Positions 1-6,575 of a stretch of 8,898 nt of DNA are shown here, one piece after another. This stretch comes from CANLWN01 sp039815505. Its GTDB lineage: Bacteria > Bacteroidota > Bacteroidia > Flavobacteriales > Flavobacteriaceae. The stretch is from contig JBCBZE010000124.1 in the NCBI GenBank assembly GCA_039815505.1, positions 1 to 8,898 on the forward strand. Direction: 5' to 3'. The stretch's first letter is position 1. The number at the start of each line of letters is the position of its first letter. The notes below the pieces were generated by a model. The model was not told the origin of the DNA. It made no database searches and saw only the letters and a list, made by a program, of their open reading frames with translations. The position numbers and the translations under genes are program-made.

Positions 1-367
1 AAACCAAGGAGCAATATAGACTGTGCCCTCCCCTGTTCTTGGCCCGCTCCATGACTCCTAAATAAACGGCCATTTTGTGTTTCCTTGCCAATTCACAGAT
101 ACCGTTCAATTCCCCGATTTCCATTTGAATGGAATTTCTGGCATAATGGGCGTGTATTTCCTTATTTATCTTTAAATCCCATGAAGCTCCATTGGTAAGC
201 GCCAACCAAAAAGGATAACCGGGCAATACCGCTTCCCCAAAAACGATGAGCTCGGCTTCTTCTTTAGACGCTTCCTTTATGGTTCTTTCAATTTTTTGCA
301 ATGTTGCCGCTTTATCCAACCATACCGGTGCAATTTGGGCCATGGCAACTTTCAATAGGTTATCCAT
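1..367 (-). CDS. Nitrilase-family carbon-nitrogen hydrolase, N-terminal part (gene runs off left edge)
   Basis: Reading leftward from the ATG at 367-365 gives 122 open residues with no stop before the edge. The start VAMAQIAPVWLDKAATL, then ELIVFGEAVLPGYP, is the pattern of aliphatic nitrilase/cyanide hydratase proteins of the carbon-nitrogen hydrolase superfamily. The Glu in FGEAVLPGYP (about residue 46) is the expected first member of the Glu-Lys-Cys catalytic triad; the Lys and Cys would lie outside the window. The last residues, SLYCSLV, match the strand before the usual FF.PDG stretch. The family hydrolyses nitriles, or in related branches amides, to acids and ammonia in the cytoplasm. 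No signal peptide is seen. The start shares one base with the upstream stop (TAATG), so translation is probably coupled to the prenyltransferase gene. Nitrilase rather than amidase is favoured by the LPGYP context, but the substrate cannot be told. Confidence 0.88.
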   Translation of the reverse strand, partial: MDNLLKVAMAQIAPVWLDKAATLQKIERTIKEASKEEAELIVFGEAVLPGYPFWLALTNGASWDLKINKEIHAHYARNSIQMEIGELNGICELARKHKMAVYLGVMERAKNRGGHSLYCSLV

Positions 368-1272
368 TATAGAATTCTATTTAAAACAAGATCAATATTG
401 ATCAATAAGATACTAAAAACGCCAACTATGATAATCAACTTCAAAATATTGTGCAACCAAACATAATGCATTTTTGTTTTAGATTTCCACAACAATATCA
501 TAAAGAATAGGAGCAAAAAAATACATCCAATGAAATAGATATGCATATAACCTACATCAAAATTATAGATCAACAATAGGGCTGGGCCTAAAGTCAGTAG
601 TACAAGGATACTTATGAGCGTTTTAGATAATCTAGCACCATATAAAATGGGTATTGTCTTATAATTCTGGGCCATATCCCCCGCAATATTCTCAAGGTCT
701 TTAATCATTTCGCGTGCCAATATCAATAGAAAAAGGAAAACGGCATGTACAAAAATTACCGTCTCAAAATTTTTGTAATACACAAAAACCGCAAAAAAAG
801 GAGAAATAGCCAATGTAGCGGAAACAAAGTTCCCAACAAAGGGTATTTTTTTTAGTTTATGGGAATAGAACCAGATACCGAATATATAGGAGGAAAAAAA
901 CAGAACGGCCTTGAAAGATACATAGCTTGCCAGTAGTACGGATAGAAAATTGAGTATAAAATATGTGGTAAGTTTGGTACGCTGACTCACCAAACGATCT
1001 AACATTGTTTTTCGAGGTTTGTTGATCAAATCCTTTTCGGCATCGTAAAAATTATTGATGATATACCCCCCGGCAATCACCAAGGCCGAGGCTAATACGA
1101 TAATAAATAGGTTTACATCAAAAACTACTTTGCGTAAAGGTAAATCTGGAGAAAGAATATATATAGATGCCAAATATTGGGCCAAGGCTATCATTAGAAT
1201 ATTATACCCCCGGACAATTGAAAACAGGCTCAGAAACTTTAAAAGTAAGAGCTTGTTCTTTCTACTAAGCAT
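367..1272 (-). CDS. UbiA-family membrane prenyltransferase (geranylgeranylglycerol-phosphate geranylgeranyltransferase-like)
   Basis: A 301-residue, very hydrophobic protein, the usual size for UbiA enzymes, with about eight or nine predicted membrane helices. Both Asp-rich motifs that bind Mg-diphosphate are present: NNFYDAEKD at residues 73-81 (the NDxxDxxxD motif with Asn for the first Asp) and KDLENIAGD at 191-199. The following KTIPILYG is also typical. Such enzymes move a polyprenyl group from its diphosphate to an acceptor in the cytoplasmic membrane. Flavobacterial members of this type are often annotated as digeranylgeranylglyceryl-phosphate synthase-like, but quinone or other acceptors are equally possible. 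The gene lies 10 bp after the kinase gene and overlaps the nitrilase start by one base. Its place behind mevalonate genes fits use of the isoprenoid product. The family call is firm; the acceptor is unknown. Confidence 0.9.
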   Translation of the reverse strand: MLSRKNKLLLLKFLSLFSIVRGYNILMIALAQYLASIYILSPDLPLRKVVFDVNLFIIVLASALVIAGGYIINNFYDAEKDLINKPRKTMLDRLVSQRTKLTTYFILNFLSVLLASYVSFKAVLFFSSYIFGIWFYSHKLKKIPFVGNFVSATLAISPFFAVFVYYKNFETVIFVHAVFLFLLILAREMIKDLENIAGDMAQNYKTIPILYGARLSKTLISILVLLTLGPALLLIYNFDVGYMHIYFIGCIFLLLFFMILLWKSKTKMHYVWLHNILKLIIIVGVFSILLINIDLVLNRIL

Positions 1273-1282
1273 GTTTGGGGTT

Positions 1283-2221
1283 TTAGAAGTTGTACACTAC
1301 TTCTAAATTGTGATCCTTAAGTGCATTTTTTGCCTTGTCGATATCCTGGGTAAATCCCAGTATATATCCACCGCCGCCAGAACCACATAATTTTAGATAA
1401 TAATCATTGGTATCTATTCCTTGTTTCCATAATTTATGGAATTCCTTCGGAATCATGGGTTTAAAATTATCAAAAACAATATGGGAAAGTTGTTTTAGAT
1501 TTCCAAAAAGTGATTTTACATCGCCATTGATAAAATCCTCTACGCAAGCGTCGGTATGTTTTATGAACTGATTCTTCAGCATACTACGGAAACCTTCTTG
1601 CTTCATTTTTTCCATGAACAGTTGCACCATGGGGGCAGTTTCGCCGGTAATTCCACTATCCAATAAAAATACCGCTCCCTTGCCCTCGGTATGTTGTGAG
1701 GGGATACTGGTAGATTCTATATTATCATGGGAGTTTATGAGAATAGGAAGGCTTAAATAACTGTTCAAAGGATCTAAACCTGAGGATTTGCCATGGAAGA
1801 AAGACTCCATCTTTCCAAATATGGCCTTTAATTTTAAAAGTTTTTCTCTGGTAAGGTTTTCAAGGACCGTAATCTTATCCTCGGCATATTCATCATAAAT
1901 GGCCGCTACCAGTGCACCGCTGCTTCCCACACCATATCCTTGTGGGATTGAGCTGTCAAAATACATACCTTCGGAAATATCCTTATTTAAGGTTTTAAGG
2001 TTAAAAGTGACCAACTCCGGATTTTCTCGCTGCATTTCCCCTAGGTAGGAGGCAAATGCCTTTAGACCCTGATTGGAGTCTTGCGCCGTTTTGGACAAAT
2101 TCTTATTGGTTTTTAACGCCCCTTTAAAAAAATTATATGGAATGGATAATCCCTTAGAGTCCTTGATGATACCATATTCCCCAAAAAGCAGAATTTTAGA
2201 GTAAAATAGCGGTCCTTTCAT
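1283..2221 (-). CDS. GHMP-family kinase, probable mevalonate kinase
   Basis: A 312-residue soluble protein with the three GHMP kinase motifs in order. Motif 1 is KILLFGEYG (residues 9-17). Motif 2, the ATP phosphate loop, is PQGYGVGSSGAL (93-104). Motif 3 is LCGSGGGGYILG (278-289). Between them EXXXHGKSSGLD (139-150) matches the mevalonate kinase signature, with Glu139 as probable Mg ligand and Asp150 as probable catalytic base. LDSGITGETAPMV (188-199) resembles the mevalonate kinase segment that ends in a Thr and MV. The expected reaction is ATP-dependent phosphorylation of mevalonate to 5-phosphomevalonate in the cytoplasm. Adjacency to mvaD supports this. No separate phosphomevalonate kinase is seen in the window, so action on phosphomevalonate remains possible. 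The gene follows mvaD after a 73-bp gap holding an inverted repeat, and is 10 bp before the prenyltransferase gene. Confidence 0.87.
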   Translation of the reverse strand: MKGPLFYSKILLFGEYGIIKDSKGLSIPYNFFKGALKTNKNLSKTAQDSNQGLKAFASYLGEMQRENPELVTFNLKTLNKDISEGMYFDSSIPQGYGVGSSGALVAAIYDEYAEDKITVLENLTREKLLKLKAIFGKMESFFHGKSSGLDPLNSYLSLPILINSHDNIESTSIPSQHTEGKGAVFLLDSGITGETAPMVQLFMEKMKQEGFRSMLKNQFIKHTDACVEDFINGDVKSLFGNLKQLSHIVFDNFKPMIPKEFHKLWKQGIDTNDYYLKLCGSGGGGYILGFTQDIDKAKNALKDHNLEVVYNF

Positions 2222-2255
2222 TGTTTTTGTATCTGATTTGGAACTTAAAAACCAT

Positions 2256-2284
2256 TAATAGTTAACGTTTTTTATTAACTATTA
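2256..2284. repeat. Perfect 10-bp inverted repeat between mvaD and the kinase gene
   Basis: The arms are TAATAGTTAA (2256-2265) and TTAACTATTA (2275-2284), exact reverse complements separated by a 9-base spacer. The repeat lies in the 73-bp gap between the mvaD stop (2295) and the kinase start (2221), about 34 bases before that start. In the minus-strand transcript it could fold into a hairpin followed shortly by GGTTTTT. Only two of ten pairs are G-C, so it would be a weak intrinsic terminator. It could equally be an operator for a dimeric regulator, a partial attenuator, or an mRNA processing or stability element. The symmetry is seen directly; the role is unknown. Confidence 0.6.
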
Positions 2285-2294
2285 TGATTACAAA

Positions 2295-3377
2295 TTACAG
2301 TTTTTTGGCTCCAAAACCAATTTTGTCGCAAATATACTGTCCGTTTTCACAAAATGCAACCAACTCATCCTTAATAAATTGATAAACTATTTCTTTTTCT
2401 TTCTCTGGATAAAGTACATGGACGTTGGCTCCTGCATCCAACGTAAAGCAAACATGGGTTTTTGATGTTTCCCTAAAGGCCCATATTTTGTGGATAATTT
2501 CCAAGGTGTTGGGTTTCATTAAAATAAAATAGGGCAGACTGGTCATCATCATGGCATGTAAGGTCAATGCCTCGCTCTCTACTATCGCTATGAACTCCCT
2601 TAAATTACCTGTTTTAAAAACCGATTGTAGTTTTAATACATTTTCATGCGCCTGCATAAAACGTCGTTCAGCGAAAGGGTGCCCGTGCATTAGATCATGA
2701 CCTATGGTACTGCTTACTTGTTTCCGCCCCTTGTGTACCAAAAGTATGGTATCGTAATAGTTATTGAATGTTTCGTGGACGGCATATGGATATTTTATGG
2801 CATATAAATCGGAACTATGCTCAATACCTGTATGGTTGCCCCATTGGATAAGATCTCCCTCTATGCTTCTGCTGGCACTTCCGGAACCCAGACGTGCCAG
2901 GAACGATGCTTTTCTTTTAAAAAAAATGTTGTCAATTTCTGGGTTCAACTCCTGTTCAAGTTCCATTAAACATAAGGCCAGAGCGGCCATTCCACTTGCG
3001 GATGAGGCAATACCGCTGCTATGCGGAAATGAGTTTGACGTCTCAATTTTAAAATGATAATCCCTTAAAAAGGGAAGGTATGTCTCCACCCTTTTAAAAA
3101 ATAATTCAATTTTAGGTTTAAAAGCATCATTGGGTTTTCCCTCGAACAAAAGGTCGAACGAATACCCAGCTGATCTTTTTTCAATTTTTTGGTAGGAAAT
3201 CGTGGTAATGGTGGCGCAAGCATCCAAAGTAAAACTGATGGACGGATTGGCAGGTGTCTGGTTTTCCTTTTTCCCCCAATATTTTACCAGTGCAATATTA
3301 CTGGGCGCTTTCCATGTTATCTTACCGTTTTCTTTTTGATGTGTGTAGTTTGATGGAATAAACTCTTTTTCCGTCAT
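2295..3377 (-). CDS. mvaD: Diphosphomevalonate decarboxylase
   Basis: A 360-residue GHMP-superfamily protein, close to the family norm. Near the N terminus APSNIALVKYWGKK includes the substrate-contacting Lys32 and Trp34. FPHSSGIASSASG (117-129) is the ATP loop. RLGSGSASRS (162-171) carries Arg170, matching the catalytic-site Arg of the yeast enzyme. TLDAGANVHVLYP (312-324) carries Asp314, matching the catalytic Asp302 of yeast. The reaction is ATP-driven decarboxylation of mevalonate 5-diphosphate to isopentenyl diphosphate, in the cytoplasm. It is the first gene of the leftward isoprenoid block. The frame is also open to an ATG at 3431, adding 18 residues. I prefer the ATG at 3377 because MTEKEFIPSNYT resembles the usual start of flavobacterial homologues, and because a -7-like box lies just upstream, inside the longer version. 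All key residues are present, so an active enzyme is expected. Confidence 0.93.
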   Translation of the reverse strand: MTEKEFIPSNYTHQKENGKITWKAPSNIALVKYWGKKENQTPANPSISFTLDACATITTISYQKIEKRSAGYSFDLLFEGKPNDAFKPKIELFFKRVETYLPFLRDYHFKIETSNSFPHSSGIASSASGMAALALCLMELEQELNPEIDNIFFKRKASFLARLGSGSASRSIEGDLIQWGNHTGIEHSSDLYAIKYPYAVHETFNNYYDTILLVHKGRKQVSSTIGHDLMHGHPFAERRFMQAHENVLKLQSVFKTGNLREFIAIVESEALTLHAMMMTSLPYFILMKPNTLEIIHKIWAFRETSKTHVCFTLDAGANVHVLYPEKEKEIVYQFIKDELVAFCENGQYICDKIGFGAKKL

Positions 3378-3394
3378 AGACCCTGCAATTTCTG

Positions 3395-3402
3395 CAAAGA
3401 TA
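3395..3402 (-). promoter_or_regulatory. mvaD: Probable Bacteroidota -7 promoter box for mvaD
   Basis: On the minus strand this reads TATCTTTG, an exact match to the TAnnTTTG -7 consensus of the Bacteroidota housekeeping sigma factor. It ends 17 bases before the ATG at 3377, which would give a leader of roughly ten bases. A TTTG is present upstream, but about 26 bases away instead of the usual 19 or so, so the -33 half is weak or absent. This was the only exact minus-strand match noticed close upstream of a gene start in this window. Confidence 0.45.
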
Positions 3403-3470
3403 GTTTTTAAGGGCTTTAGCGGTAGTACCAAAGCAAATTAATTACTATTTTAGTTGACTTACATCAAAAC

Positions 3471-3944
3471 TTGAAAAAGAAAATAACGTATATCATCATA
3501 ACCGTGGGCATATGTTTGCTTATAGGGTTCCTTTCCGGCTTTGCTACCCAAAGCTCGGTCAACGACTGGTACCTAACACTTAACAAACCAAGCTTTAATC
3601 CACCCAATTGGATCTTTGCTCCCGTATGGAGCATCCTTTACGTAATGATGGGGGTCGCTGCCGGCATTGTATGGGCCAAAGGGTTCCATCATATATGGGT
3701 TAAAACGGCATTATACCATTTTGGATTTCAGTTGCTGTTCAATGCGCTTTGGAGCATTGTTTTCTTTGGCTTAAAAAATCCTTTTTGGGCGCTACTGATT
3801 ATCTTGATTCTACTTGTTTTGATCCTATTCACCATTAAATGGTTTAAAGTGGTCAGTAAGACAGCTGCTTATTTGCTGATACCTTATTTGTTGTGGGTGG
3901 GTTTTGCAACGCTTTTGAATTACAAGATCTGGGAAATGAACTAG
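3471..3944 (+). CDS. tspO: TspO/MBR-family membrane protein, TTG start
   Basis: A 157-residue integral membrane protein with five predicted helices (about residues 5-25, 47-69, 75-98, 104-125 and 130-150), the standard TspO fold. Family hallmarks are visible: WYLTLNKPSFNPP (33-45), PVWSILYVMMG (51-61), QLLFNALWSIVFFG (87-100), and PYLLWVGFATLLNYKIW (138-154). TspO proteins bind porphyrins, heme-like tetrapyrroles and sterol-like ligands. Roles in stress response and tetrapyrrole handling are reported, but the bacterial mechanism is unsettled. The first codon is TTG; no in-frame ATG lies close upstream and the first internal ATG would remove helix 1, so TTG is the best start. It is the only plus-strand gene, divergent from mvaD across a short gap, and its stop overlaps that of the convergent DUF1697 gene. 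No clear promoter box was found for it. Confidence 0.92.
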   Translation: MKKKITYIIITVGICLLIGFLSGFATQSSVNDWYLTLNKPSFNPPNWIFAPVWSILYVMMGVAAGIVWAKGFHHIWVKTALYHFGFQLLFNALWSIVFFGLKNPFWALLIILILLVLILFTIKWFKVVSKTAAYLLIPYLLWVGFATLLNYKIWEMN

Positions 3945-4483
3945 TAAAGTGATAGTTCCAACAACTTTTCCATGGTTTTATAATTTCTTGTAGAAGCTGA
4001 AACCTTAAGTTTTCGTTCAAAAAAATTATTATTGCATTTGGCATTCCCGTAGCCCTTGGTACAGGTCAAATAAATACAATCCTCAGCTATTTGAAAACGT
4101 TCATTTTCATAATTTTCTTGCATTAATACATCCACCAGTTTTTTTTCCGCCGGATTTTTCAACAATACAAAATAGATGCGATTGCTTTCAATGTCTTTTA
4201 GATCCGTATATGGGTTTGCACTAAATATTTTCTGCATCGATTTTCTTTTCAATACCAAAACCGGAACATCAAAACCAAAAGTGTTTTCTATTCCTTTCTT
4301 GATACGGTCCTCCAGGATCGAGGAATCTTCCTCGACCGACTTAAAAACGATGTTACCGCTTTGTATATAGGTAATCACATCATGAAGCTTCAAACTCTGC
4401 AGCATCGTTTTCAAATGGGCCATTTTAATCTTTTTCTGGCCGCTTACGTTTATTCCCCGTAAAAGCGCTATGTACGTGTTCAT
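3941..4483 (-). CDS. DUF1697 family protein of unknown function
   Basis: A 180-residue soluble protein with the marks of DUF1697: YIALLRGINVSG at the N terminus (residues 4-15), YIQSGNIVF (39-47), and a C-terminal STRNYKTMEKLLEL (164-177) like the family's TTRNW..V.KL ending. Full length for the family. No enzymatic motif is recognised and no signal peptide is seen, so it is probably cytoplasmic. The frame is open to an ATG at 4531, but that would add 16 residues unlike the family and overlap the upstream gene by 46 bp. The ATG at 4483 lies 2 bp after the flavoprotein stop, as in the previous join, and puts the conserved MNTYIALLRG at the start. Last gene of the right block. Its TAG stop shares the bases CTAG with the tspO stop. 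Confidence 0.87.
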   Translation of the reverse strand: MNTYIALLRGINVSGQKKIKMAHLKTMLQSLKLHDVITYIQSGNIVFKSVEEDSSILEDRIKKGIENTFGFDVPVLVLKRKSMQKIFSANPYTDLKDIESNRIYFVLLKNPAEKKLVDVLMQENYENERFQIAEDCIYLTCTKGYGNAKCNNNFFERKLKVSASTRNYKTMEKLLELSLY

Positions 4484-4485
4484 TT

Positions 4486-5772
4486 TTAAGTTTTTGTGAT
4501 TGCGTTGGCTGCAATATATGCACCTGTCCATGCATTTTGAAAATTAAACCCTCCGGTTATCGCATCTACATTAATAATTTCTCCCGCAAAATATACATTG
4601 GGTAACAACTTGCTCTGAAAAGTCTTAAAGTTGATTTCCTTTAAATCTACACCCCCGGCGGTCACAAACTCTTCTTTGAAAGTACTTTTCCCCTCTACGA
4701 CAAAAACAGATTTGGTCAATTGATCGGCCAATCCCTGCAGCTGATTTTTAGAAATATCGGCCCATTTTATACCCTCGGAAATACCCGCCGCTTTTACCAA
4801 ATTTATCCACAGACGTCTGGGAATATCCACGGCTTTGGTTCTTAAAATTGTCTTTCTGGCTTCAATCTCCTTTATTTCCGATAACAGTTTATATACCGCC
4901 TCTTCGTGATATTCCGGTAACCAATTCACCCTTATTTTGAACTTGTATTTATAATCATTTAAGATTTTGGCCCCCCATGAGGATAATTTTAAAACGGCAG
5001 GGCCGCTCATTCCCCAATGGGTAATCAATAAGGGACCTTCGGATTCTAACTTTGGACCTTCGGCCACTTTACTTCTTAATGCAACGGTGATTTTGGAATC
5101 GAATAATTTTTTTGGCATTACCTCGACCCTTGCATTGGTGCTCACCCCTTGTATTCCTTTGATACGATCATCTTTGATATTAAAGGTGAAAAGAGAAGGA
5201 ACCGGGGGTTCTATGGAATGTCCAAGATGTTCCAACAACTTCCAGATCTTAGGATTGCTTCCCGTTGCGATCAATATTTTTTTTGCTCTATACGTTTTTT
5301 TTATGGATTGTACCATCCAACCCCCATTGGGTTTTTCATCAGAATTATGGATAGGGGATACAGCTATAACAGAACTGTTTTTTAATAAGGTAATCCCCAG
5401 TTTTTCGGCTTCGGTAAGAAAGCAATCTATAATTGTTTTGGAAGAATCACTGACGGGAAACATTCTACCATCTTCCTCTATCTTAAGATGTATGCCCCTG
5501 TCCTTAAAAAAAGAAACGGTGTCTCCACTACAATGCGTATGAAAAGGACCCAATAGTTCTTTTTCACCTCTTGGATAATTTCTGACCAATTCTACCGGAT
5601 TGAATTCAGCATGGGTTACATTACAACGTCCCCCACCAGAAACTTTTACCTTGGTCAAGACCTCTTTCCCCCTTTCCAGTATGGCAACCTTAAAGTTGGG
5701 AGCGCGTTCCGCAATATGGATAGCGGCATAGAATCCTGCGGCACCACCGCCGATAACAATTACATCGAACAT
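4486..5772 (-). CDS. HI0933/YhiN-family FAD-dependent oxidoreductase
   Basis: A 428-residue flavoprotein, the usual length of the HI0933 (TIGR00275, BaiN/YhiN-like) family. VIVIGGGAAGFYAA (residues 4-17) is the Rossmann loop for the FAD ADP moiety, with Glu33 in ILERG as the probable ribose ligand. KVSGGGRCNVTH (43-54) is the family signature. ILIATGS is the second FAD motif, and the C terminus has LPNVYFAGEIINVDAITGG (390-408) followed by FNFQNAW, closing the FAD site. Function in Bacteroidota is not established. From memory, the E. coli relative YhiN has been reported as a dihydrouridine synthase acting on 23S rRNA; whether that applies here is inference. It starts 2 bp after the phosphodiesterase stop (TAATAATG) and ends 2 bp before the DUF1697 start, so all three are probably translated from one message. 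Confidence 0.9.
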   Translation of the reverse strand: MFDVIVIGGGAAGFYAAIHIAERAPNFKVAILERGKEVLTKVKVSGGGRCNVTHAEFNPVELVRNYPRGEKELLGPFHTHCSGDTVSFFKDRGIHLKIEEDGRMFPVSDSSKTIIDCFLTEAEKLGITLLKNSSVIAVSPIHNSDEKPNGGWMVQSIKKTYRAKKILIATGSNPKIWKLLEHLGHSIEPPVPSLFTFNIKDDRIKGIQGVSTNARVEVMPKKLFDSKITVALRSKVAEGPKLESEGPLLITHWGMSGPAVLKLSSWGAKILNDYKYKFKIRVNWLPEYHEEAVYKLLSEIKEIEARKTILRTKAVDIPRRLWINLVKAAGISEGIKWADISKNQLQGLADQLTKSVFVVEGKSTFKEEFVTAGGVDLKEINFKTFQSKLLPNVYFAGEIINVDAITGGFNFQNAWTGAYIAANAITKT

Positions 5773-5774
5773 TA

Positions 5775-6533
5775 TTAAATACGTTCCGGATAGTTGGTTA
5801 TGATTCCATCCACCCCAATTCTTTTTGCCTTATTGATATCATCTTCCTCATTAACGGTCCATGTATATATCTTGAGACCCGCATTCTTAATTTCGTTTGC
5901 AGTCTTAAGATCTAGCCTATCAATATCCGGATTGATCGCCTCGGCGCCAAGTCTTTTCGCAATGGGTATTGCCTCTATTGGATTTTTCCCTTCGATTAAA
6001 ACTGCAATTGGGATTTCTCTGTTCACCGCGCGTATTTTTTCCAGTTCCCGCCAGTTAAAGCTCGAAATTATGAAGTTATCCAGTGTCCATCCATATTCCT
6101 TTATGTAATTTTTTACGATCTGGTTAACAGTATCCGCGGTATCCGTACCTTTTAGCTCTATATTTAGACGTACACGTTTATCTATCAGTTTTAAAACATC
6201 TTGTAAGGTGGGTATCGTATGATTTCCCACTAACTTCACTTGCTTTAAATCGGAGAAATTATAATCTTCTATTCTACCACTACTATGGGCAAGACGTTCC
6301 AACTTTTCATCATGAAAAACCACGATTTCTCCACTTTCAATTTTGAAAACATCAATTTCGATCATATCAACGTCCAAGTCCAAGGCTTTTTGAATAGAGG
6401 CAATCGTATTTTCGGTTTCATGGCCCATAGCTCCTCTATGGCCTATTATCAATGGTTTGTTCATACGGACACAGCTTAGAAAAATTGTTAAAACGGCGAT
6501 GCCTATTATGGAGCTTGTTCTAGACATGGTCAT
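5775..6533 (-). CDS. Glycerophosphodiester phosphodiesterase, probable lipoprotein
   Basis: A 252-residue protein of the GDPD family, which hydrolyses glycerophosphodiesters to glycerol 3-phosphate and an alcohol. Catalytic and metal-site residues are in place: GHRG (His32, Arg33), ENT (41-43), EIDV (Glu59, Asp61), HDE (His74), NIELKG (Glu126, Lys128), and a C-terminal IYTWTVN followed by DGIITNYP. The N terminus has a short hydrophobic stretch ending FLSC, with Cys21 as probable lipidation site. The lipobox is imperfect (Phe at -3) but of a kind common in Bacteroidota. No run of acidic residues follows Cys21 (VRMNK), so a periplasm-facing location is more likely than surface display. The gene starts 42 bp after the amylase stop, the longest gap in the right block, and is followed after 2 bp by the flavoprotein gene. 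A second ATG two codons downstream could also serve as start. Confidence 0.92.
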   Translation of the reverse strand: MTMSRTSSIIGIAVLTIFLSCVRMNKPLIIGHRGAMGHETENTIASIQKALDLDVDMIEIDVFKIESGEIVVFHDEKLERLAHSSGRIEDYNFSDLKQVKLVGNHTIPTLQDVLKLIDKRVRLNIELKGTDTADTVNQIVKNYIKEYGWTLDNFIISSFNWRELEKIRAVNREIPIAVLIEGKNPIEAIPIAKRLGAEAINPDIDRLDLKTANEIKNAGLKIYTWTVNEEDDINKAKRIGVDGIITNYPERI

Positions 6534-6575
6534 AGCAATCTATTTTATGTTACAAATTTTAGTTAGAAGAGCTTC

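Noticed and set aside
1055..1306. 83-residue plus-strand open frame opposite the UbiA gene
   Set aside because: It lies antisense to a well-supported prenyltransferase, has no family-like motif, and mirrors its codon pattern.
3378..3431. N-terminal 18-residue extension of mvaD from the ATG at 3431
   Set aside because: It contains the exact -7-like box and is not typical of the family; the start at 3377 fits better, though the longer form is not excluded.
4484..4531. N-terminal 16-residue extension of the DUF1697 protein
   Set aside because: It overlaps the flavoprotein gene by 46 bp and is unlike the family start, which begins right at MNTYIALLRG.
5033..5063. Direct repeat GGACCTTCGG, two copies 21 bases apart
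   Set aside because: It lies in frame within the flavoprotein gene and simply encodes two similar Glu-Gly-Pro turns; too short to suggest a mobile or regulatory element.
4967..5542. 191-residue plus-strand open frame opposite the flavoprotein gene
   Set aside because: Long but antisense to a firm HI0933-family gene; the translation has no recognisable domain and no convincing start context.
6553..6561. TAAAATTTG on the minus strand in the gap before the GDPD gene, as a promoter box
   Set aside because: The spacing is one base longer than the TAnnTTTG consensus and no TTG is found at the -33 distance.
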